Shown in pieces: positions 60,238 through 64,000 of a stretch of DNA of 64,000 nucleotides. Each line of letters begins with the position of its first letter. Position 1 is the stretch's first letter. The position numbers and the translations under genes were made by a program. Origin of the DNA: Streptomyces actinomycinicus (GTDB taxonomy: Bacteria; Actinomycetota; Actinomycetes; Streptomycetales; Streptomycetaceae); assembly GCF_016741775.1 (NCBI RefSeq), contig NZ_JAERRK010000007.1:124001-188000 (forward strand), given 5' to 3'. The notes under the pieces were generated by a model. It was given only the letters and a program-made list of their open reading frames with translations, did not search any database and was not told where the DNA came from.

Positions 60238-62205
60238 ATGGACGCCTTGGACGAATTTCATCGAAGCGCTTGCCCATCGGCTCTTCTGACGCTGGACAGT
60301 GCCGTGCACGACCTCAACGCTGCTATGGCCACGGCGCTGGGCAGACCGGCGGAGCAGTGCCTGGGGCGTGACTTCGGTGATCTGTGGCCCGCGAGCCAGC
60401 GGAGGTCGGCCGAAAATCTGGTGGCCCACGCCGCCAGGGCGGATGCGGTCGCAATGCGGGAGCTGGAGTTTCCCGGGCGAGACGGAGTACCCATTGCCTG
60501 TTTGCTCGAGGCGCGACGAGTGAAGGATCCCGCCGGTGACAAGCAGCTGATGTGGGTGCGCGTCCTGGATACACGAAACGACCTGGCCAGCTTGCTCATA
60601 CCGTTCCGGCTGGCCGTCGCGGCCGCCGGCCTTGGCTTGTGGATGTATTCACCCGAGAAGGACCGGATGGAGTGGCTCGGCGGCCTCCCCAGCCTGGTCG
60701 CGCTCATCCCGGATCCGACTGCGCCGATGTCCAGAGTGATCTCGGCAGTGCACCCGGACGACAGGGAGGCCTTCTGGCAACTGCTGCACTCGACCTCCTT
60801 CCAGCAGTCCCCCTGGCTGAGGCTGCGGTACCACACCCCGCGCGACGGCTGGCACCAGCTGGCCGTTCAAGTCCGCCGGCTTCAGCTGGGCTTTGACGGC
60901 CCCGAACGGATCTTCGTGGTGGTCCGCGACGACACCACCCAGGAGAAGCGGAAGCAGAAGGCGCAGGCCGCGCTGACTGCCGAGCGGCAGCGCGCCAAGG
61001 ACACCGCCGACTTCTCCTCCGCCTTGATCACCGCAGCCTCGGAGCAGGAACTGCAGCAGGTCGTCCTGTCACGGCTCGCCGCGACCTTCGGCGCCGGCGC
61101 CGCCGTGCTCGCACTCGTCGACGACAGCCGCCTGCGCATCTCCACCGATGCCAGGATAGACATGCGCGAGGTCAAGGCCCTGCACGGTCTGCGGCTGGAC
61201 CAGCCGACCCCGCTGTCCGAGGCGATCCGTACCGGCGAACCGCAGTTCATCACCGACCGGGACGACTTCACCCGACACTGGCCGCACGCCCCGCATCTGC
61301 GGCTTCTCCGGCTCGGCTCCGACTACGCCATCTCCATCACCCCTCTCAGCGAACCCGGCGATCAGCCGCTCGGGGCCTGGGCGATGCTCTACCCCCGCGG
61401 ATACCTGTCGCCCGTGGAGGAGCAGATGCTCGTGGGCACGCTGGCCGACCTGGCCGGCCAGGCCCTCAAGCGGATCAGGTTGCAACAGGCACACGTCGAG
61501 CTGGCCACCGCGCTGCAGCAGACCATGCTCCCCGCGCTGCCCGAGCACCTTCCGGGTCTGGAGGTCGCCGCCCGCTACCACCCCAGCCAGGTCGGGCTGG
61601 ACATCGGCGGAGACTGGTACGACGCCTTCATGATGCCCGACGGCGCGATCGCACTGGAGATCGGCGACGTCCAGGGGCACGATGTCGACGCCGCCGCCGT
61701 CATGGGACAGGTCCGCCTGTCCCTACGCGCGATCGCCGCCCAGGAACCGGATCCCGGTACCGTACTGACCCGCACCAACGAGCTGCTCGTCACGACCGCC
61801 CCCGCACGATTCGCCAGCTGCACCATGCTGCACATCGACCCGCGCGATGGACAGGTCACCGGCACCAGCGCCGGCCACGTGCCACTGCTGTGCGCACACA
61901 GCGACGGCAGCTACAAGGTCCGCGAGCTGCCGGGCGGGCCGGTTCTGGGCGTCCTGTCCGGCACCGAGTACCGCGAGGAGGTCTTCGCCCTGGACGACGA
62001 CAGCGCGCTGGTCATGGTCACGGACGGGGTGGTCGAAGGACCGGGCCTGACGCTGGAAGCCGGACTGGAACGCGCCGGGACACTGGCCGCCCAAGCCGTC
62101 CACGACGGACTGAACTCCGAGGAGACCGCTGACCGCATCCTCGACGCCGCGCTCGCGGTCGACCACCTCGACGACGTGGCCGTGCTGGTCATTCGACGCG
62201 CATGA
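60238..62205 (+). CDS. PP2C (SpoIIE/RsbU-type) phosphatase with PAS and GAF domains
   Basis: A 655-residue signalling phosphatase. Two PAS-like segments (about 1-115 and 125-240; LDSAVHDLNAAMATALGRPA, FRLAVAAAGLGLWMYSPEKD), a GAF domain (about 265-405; VVLSRLAATFGAGAAVLALV), and a C-terminal PP2C domain: DIGGDWYDAFMMPDG, LEIGDVQGHDVDAAAVMGQV, ISAGHVPLL-like TSAGHVPLLC and VMVTDGVVEGPG. The Asp residues bind Mn2+/Mg2+. RsbU-type enzymes dephosphorylate anti-anti-sigma factors in response to small signals sensed by PAS/GAF. The start is the ATG at 60238. Confidence 0.9.
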   Translation: MDALDEFHRSACPSALLTLDSAVHDLNAAMATALGRPAEQCLGRDFGDLWPASQRRSAENLVAHAARADAVAMRELEFPGRDGVPIACLLEARRVKDPAGDKQLMWVRVLDTRNDLASLLIPFRLAVAAAGLGLWMYSPEKDRMEWLGGLPSLVALIPDPTAPMSRVISAVHPDDREAFWQLLHSTSFQQSPWLRLRYHTPRDGWHQLAVQVRRLQLGFDGPERIFVVVRDDTTQEKRKQKAQAALTAERQRAKDTADFSSALITAASEQELQQVVLSRLAATFGAGAAVLALVDDSRLRISTDARIDMREVKALHGLRLDQPTPLSEAIRTGEPQFITDRDDFTRHWPHAPHLRLLRLGSDYAISITPLSEPGDQPLGAWAMLYPRGYLSPVEEQMLVGTLADLAGQALKRIRLQQAHVELATALQQTMLPALPEHLPGLEVAARYHPSQVGLDIGGDWYDAFMMPDGAIALEIGDVQGHDVDAAAVMGQVRLSLRAIAAQEPDPGTVLTRTNELLVTTAPARFASCTMLHIDPRDGQVTGTSAGHVPLLCAHSDGSYKVRELPGGPVLGVLSGTEYREEVFALDDDSALVMVTDGVVEGPGLTLEAGLERAGTLAAQAVHDGLNSEETADRILDAALAVDHLDDVAVLVIRRA

Positions 62206-62661
62206 CGACCGAGCGCAGAGGGCACAGTCGGCATCTGTTCGCACTGCCGCGGACTCCGGGTCGAGGGCCGTCACGCCGCCTCCTCCTCGGCCGTTCCTGA
62301 GCGCTGTCCGGATCCTGTCCGTCCCTTTACAGCATCGGGAGCAGGCTCAGGACTTCGCAGGGCTGTTCGCCGTGGAGGCCGAAGTCGTTGGGCGGCCACG
62401 CTCGCCGCCAGCCCGGCCCGCTGAGCGTACGGACAGGCTGTCCGGGAACAGCTCCCCCTCCACAAGCCGGCCGGCGACCGGTTCTTCACCACCCACGCCG
62501 AACCGGTGTCCCCCTCCTGAGCACTGCCGGCGCCGCGATCCGGTGAAACCTGCCGCTCAACTCTGAACGGTGTGAGGTGGAGCAGGCCGGGAAGAGGGCC
62601 GTGCGGCACGCCCGCAAGGACACGGACGGGGAGTAGCGGATGGACATTGCCCTGCCGGCTG
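62206..62661. other. Gene-free stretch, 456 bp
   Basis: No supportable gene; a short plus frame ending KPAGDRFFTTHAEPVSPS (to ~62520) looks protein-like but has no start. Confidence 0.4.
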
Positions 62662-63312
62662 TCAGCGGAGGGCGACCGCCGCGCTCGTTCGTTCGGTGGC
62701 GATCCTGACGGCGAAGCCCGCAAGCGCGGTGCCCATCACGTAGCGGTGCAGGCGCTGCCACAGCGGGTGCCGGGCGAAGAACCCGGCGACGGAGCCGGCC
62801 GTCACGATGAAGAACGCGTTGCCCGCGACCCCGACCGCGATCTGGGTCAGCCCCAACAGCACACCCTGCAGGGCGACATGGCCGCGCTCCGGGTCGACGA
62901 ACTGCGGCAGCAGCGAGATGTAGAGGATGGCGACCTTGGGGTTGAGCAGGCAGGTGAGGAGGCCCGTCAGGAAGAGCTTGAGGGGCCTGTCGTGCGTCAA
63001 CTCCTGGCTTGTGACGGCTGATCGGCCGCCTGACCGGACGGCTTTCCAGGCCAGCCAGAGAAGGTAGGCCGCCCCGGCCAGCTTGATCGCCAGGTAGATC
63101 TCCGGCACCAGCACGAAGACGGTGGCGATACCGGCGGACACGGCGAGGAGGTAGACCAGGAAGCCGAGGGCGACCCCGGCCAGCGAGATCAGGGCCGCCC
63201 GGCGACCCTGGGCGATCGAGCGGGAGACCAGGTAGATCATGTTCGGCCCCGGGGTGAGCACCATGCCGAGCTCCACCAAGGCGATCCCTGCTATTGCTCC
63301 CAGCCCGATCAC
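62662..63312 (-). CDS. LysE-family exporter
   Basis: A 216-residue membrane protein with six hydrophobic segments. The family signature is IALVELGMVLTPGPNMIYLV, followed by GVALGFLVYLLAVSAGIATV and LLNPKVAILYISLLPQFVDP. LysE/RhtB members export amino acids or other small polar compounds. The GTG at 63312 has GGAGG seven bases upstream. Confidence 0.88.
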   Translation of the reverse strand: MIGLGAIAGIALVELGMVLTPGPNMIYLVSRSIAQGRRAALISLAGVALGFLVYLLAVSAGIATVFVLVPEIYLAIKLAGAAYLLWLAWKAVRSGGRSAVTSQELTHDRPLKLFLTGLLTCLLNPKVAILYISLLPQFVDPERGHVALQGVLLGLTQIAVGVAGNAFFIVTAGSVAGFFARHPLWQRLHRYVMGTALAGFAVRIATERTSAAVALR

Positions 63313-63660
63313 AGCACTACCTCCGTACACGCGGTCTCCTGGGCGCAACCTAGCAGCTCACGGCCATGTGCCGGCTGCGAAGCCAGTGCGAGGGTCGGCG
63401 AGCAGATGGAGTACAATAATGGGGGAACCGCTTCCGGTTGACCTGTTCGGGTCGACGGGAAGACATCTCGTCCCCCACGAAGGCGCCGTCCATACACTGC
63501 GTCACCCCGACCCGCATATCGGCCGCCAGGGATGCCGACTGAGCGGGAAGGCCCCCAACAGCCCCTGCAGGCCCTCGGACTCATGCGCCCCACGCTGGTA
63601 CTCGTCCAACTCGACATCGAAATCGAGCGTGCCTTCGCCCGCATGAAGACCGGGGGCTGG
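63313..63660. other. Intergenic, 348 bp
   Basis: Upstream region of the LysE gene. A plus frame ending DIEIERAFARMKTGGWSAG at 63678 is protein-like but unassigned. Confidence 0.4.
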
Positions 63661-63843
63661 TCAGCCGGCAAGCCGTAGATCGTTGTGAGCATGCCGGCTC
63701 TGCGGTACGCCTTTCCGCGGTTCGGGGCCGTCGGGCAACAAGTCCCTTTCAATCACTGTTACCTCGCCGACGGCATTTGACAGGGCTGCCGCGCACAGTA
63801 AGCCAGTGATACCCGCACCAATGACGATAACCCGGCGCGGCAT
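63661..63843 (-). pseudogene. Truncated FAD-dependent oxidoreductase (N-terminal 53 residues)
   Basis: MPRRVIVIGAGITGLLCAAA gives the Rossmann FAD loop, then VTVIERDLLPDGPEPRKGVP and QSRHAHND. In relatives the QxRHAHxLLxGG block follows, but here the frame ends after NDLRLAG, so about 350 residues are missing. GGAGG precedes the ATG. Confidence 0.6.
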
Positions 63844-63855
63844 GCACCCTCCAGA

Positions 63856-63999
63856 TCACGATGGAACAGAGACCTCGACCGTATCTTCGTAATGCCGGTT
63901 CCGGTAGAAGATCATGTCGCTGGCTATGTAGCGCGCTGTGGGACCGCACCCGGCGAATCGGTCGGGATACCGGCCTGCTGCTGGCGGCTTCGCCGGCAC
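63856..63999 (-). CDS. C-terminal end of an unidentified protein, truncated by the window edge
   Basis: The last 47 codons, protein-like: RYPDRFAGCGPTARYIASDM, IFYRNRHYEDTVEVSVPS, then a stop at 63856. The remainder lies beyond the right edge. It ends 12 bp before the oxidoreductase fragment on the same strand. Confidence 0.5.
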   Translation of the reverse strand: MPAKPPAAGRYPDRFAGCGPTARYIASDMIFYRNRHYEDTVEVSVPS

Positions 64000-64000
64000 A

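Overview
The window is high-GC actinomycete DNA and almost certainly comes from a Streptomyces or close relative. The evidence is the strong third-position GC, frequent GTG/TTG starts, TTA codons confined to regulatory or tailoring genes, twin-arginine and small secreted proteins, ANTAR and SpoIIE-type phosphatase signalling proteins, and relics of a telomere-associated protein (Tap) and of actinobacterial IS5-type elements. No rRNA, tRNA or CRISPR array was recognised. The many relics suggest a chromosome arm or accessory region.

Region by region: 0-1.7 kb holds the 3' part of a LuxC-LuxE-type acyl reductase/ligase fusion. 1.7-13 kb is a patchwork of small or conserved hypothetical genes: a bacterial caspase, a short-chain epimerase divergent from a GlxA/AraC regulator, a cysteine-containing ArsR-like regulator next to a DUF3291 gene with a shared 15-bp motif, a decayed tap gene and a frameshifted hypothetical. 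13-17.3 kb has a Tat-exported NlpC/P60 protein and a TetR regulator divergent from a membrane alpha/beta-hydrolase. 17.4-22.5 kb is a graveyard: an IS5-type element with frameshifts, a second 200-bp copy of its 3' end, a phage gp10-like relic, a Ku fragment and a tyrosine recombinase with an internal deletion. 22.5-40 kb carries ordinary accessory genes: FGE-like, secreted proteins, ANTAR, anti-sigma-type ATPase, methyltransferase, M4 protease, GNAT, HAD, an MFS/FMN-reductase pair, and an M20-S9 peptidase operon with a divergent regulator.

40.2-59.1 kb is a hybrid NRPS-PKS biosynthetic gene cluster with two convergent operons that meet at an 18-bp-stem terminator (43263-43303). The plus-strand operon is a LuxR-type regulator with two TTA codons, a SAM methyltransferase with one TTA codon, and an FkbG-like O-methyltransferase, joined by ATGA/GTGA overlaps. 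The minus-strand operon is MbtH - NRPS (A-T-C-A-T) - NRPS (C-A-T with a luciferase-like monooxygenase inside the A domain) - KS-AT - FkbK-like - FkbJ-like ACP - FkbI-like - FkbH-like. The Fkb set is the known route to methoxymalonyl-ACP. The PKS protein ends after the AT and has no ACP, and its AT has lost its catalytic serine and about 90 residues. My inference is a three-residue peptide (unassigned residue, Leu-like, oxidised Gly-like) extended once with methoxymalonyl that may be taken directly from the discrete ACP. No thioesterase or other release domain lies in the window.

59.1-64 kb holds a long upstream region with a 9-bp tandem repeat, a PAS-GAF-PP2C phosphatase, a LysE-type exporter, a broken FAD-dependent oxidoreductase start and the C-terminal end of an unidentified protein running off the right edge. 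All domain and motif calls were made by eye from the sequence; nothing was searched.
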